A stretch of DNA of 24,925 bases from Bacteroidota bacterium (GTDB taxonomy: Bacteria > Bacteroidota > Bacteroidia > Bacteroidales > Rikenellaceae). Of the stretch, positions 24,749-24,925 are shown piece by piece. The notes below the pieces were generated by a model, which worked only from the letters and a program-made list of their open reading frames with translations, ran no database searches and was not told the DNA's origin. The stretch covers positions 1 to 24,925 of the forward strand of contig JAEZTA010000190.1 in assembly GCA_023443765.1 (NCBI GenBank). The letters run 5' to 3'. The translations under genes were made by a program, and so were the position numbers. Within the stretch, counting starts at the first letter, position 1. Every line of letters starts with the position of its first letter.

Positions 24749-24925
24749 TTAGTACCGGTTACGACCGTAACCGCCGCCGTTGCCGCCGTAGCCACCGCCA
24801 CGGTTGCCGCCGCCGTAACCACCGCCACGGTTGCCACCGCCGTAACCGCCACCACGGTTACCGCCGCCGTAACCACCACCACGGTTGCCGCCTGCAGGTC
24901 TTTCTGTTCTGGGGCGAGCTACGCT
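24749..24925 (-). CDS. C-terminal tail of a glycine/arginine-rich protein, probably an RRM RNA-binding protein (partial)
   Basis: The last 58 codons and stop of a gene entering from the right edge. After SVARPRTERPA come four tandem copies of the 9-residue unit GGNRGGGYG, then GNGGGYGRNRY and stop. Such Gly/Arg/Tyr tails, RGG-like, follow a single N-terminal RRM domain in small bacterial RNA-binding proteins common in Bacteroidetes. The RRM itself is outside the window, so that assignment is inference from the tail. The correct frame is set by the stop at 24749-24751 and the in-frame basic linker; another frame across the same bases reads as Ala/Val/Thr-rich and is an artefact. A strong terminator follows about 60 bases later. 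Confidence 0.8.
   Translation of the reverse strand, partial: SVARPRTERPAGGNRGGGYGGGNRGGGYGGGNRGGGYGGGNRGGGYGGNGGGYGRNRY
24785..24892 (-). repeat. Four tandem 27-bp repeats encoding GGNRGGGYG
   Basis: 108 bases made of four 27-bp units, identical at protein level and differing by synonymous third-position changes. They form the RGG-like tail of the partial RNA-binding protein. Unit number could vary between strains by recombination or slippage. Confidence 0.85.

Noticed and set aside
24577..24882. Ala/Val/Thr-rich minus-strand frame at the right edge
   Set aside because: It is the wrong frame of the Gly/Arg repeat and runs through the terminator and into the WG-repeat gene.
24785..24892. 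Possible CRISPR array or satellite
   Set aside because: The 27-bp units are contiguous without spacers and code in frame for a Gly-rich tail.

Overview
The window looks like a chromosomal segment of a GC-rich member of the Bacteroidales. Three things point there: a SusC-type TonB transporter, a hybrid two-component regulator, and promoters of the TAnnTTTG class. High GC in this setting suggests Alistipes or another Rikenellaceae genus, but that genus call is inference.

The left two thirds (1-16851) is a pectin (homogalacturonan / rhamnogalacturonan) polysaccharide-utilization locus, entirely on the minus strand. Read in the direction of transcription (right to left) it encodes an STN-domain/alpha-beta-hydrolase esterase, a DUF4861 protein, a GH28 polygalacturonase, a PL1 pectate lyase with two FnIII modules, a CE12-CE8 acetyl/methyl-esterase fusion, a full-length hybrid two-component sensor (HTCS), a GH105 unsaturated-uronyl hydrolase, and the start of a SusC transporter that runs off the left edge. 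The likely division of labour is as follows. The esterases strip methyl and acetyl groups. PL1 and GH28 cut the galacturonan backbone. SusC (with a SusD expected beyond the left edge) imports oligomers. GH105 removes the unsaturated end sugar left by the lyase. The HTCS senses a pectin fragment and switches the locus on. Candidate promoters lie before the esterase, before GH28, possibly before HTCS, and before susC. A hairpin with a T tract follows GH105.

From 16899 to about 20450 genes run on the plus strand: a strong promoter, a tRNA-Ser(GCU) and its terminator, an NRAMP metal transporter, a MarC-family membrane protein and a binuclear-metal amidohydrolase. They are followed on the minus strand by a DUF4130 / radical-SAM pair of the TIGR03915/TIGR03916 type, linked to DNA modification or repair only by family naming. 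The radical-SAM protein ends in a pentapeptide resembling a sliding-clamp-binding motif.

The right end holds a plus-strand WG-repeat secreted protein whose composition is visibly more AT-rich than its neighbours. A terminator follows, and then the C-terminal tail of a minus-strand glycine/arginine-rich protein made of four 9-residue repeats, typical of bacterial RRM-type RNA-binding proteins. I saw no insertion sequence, CRISPR array, phage gene or origin.
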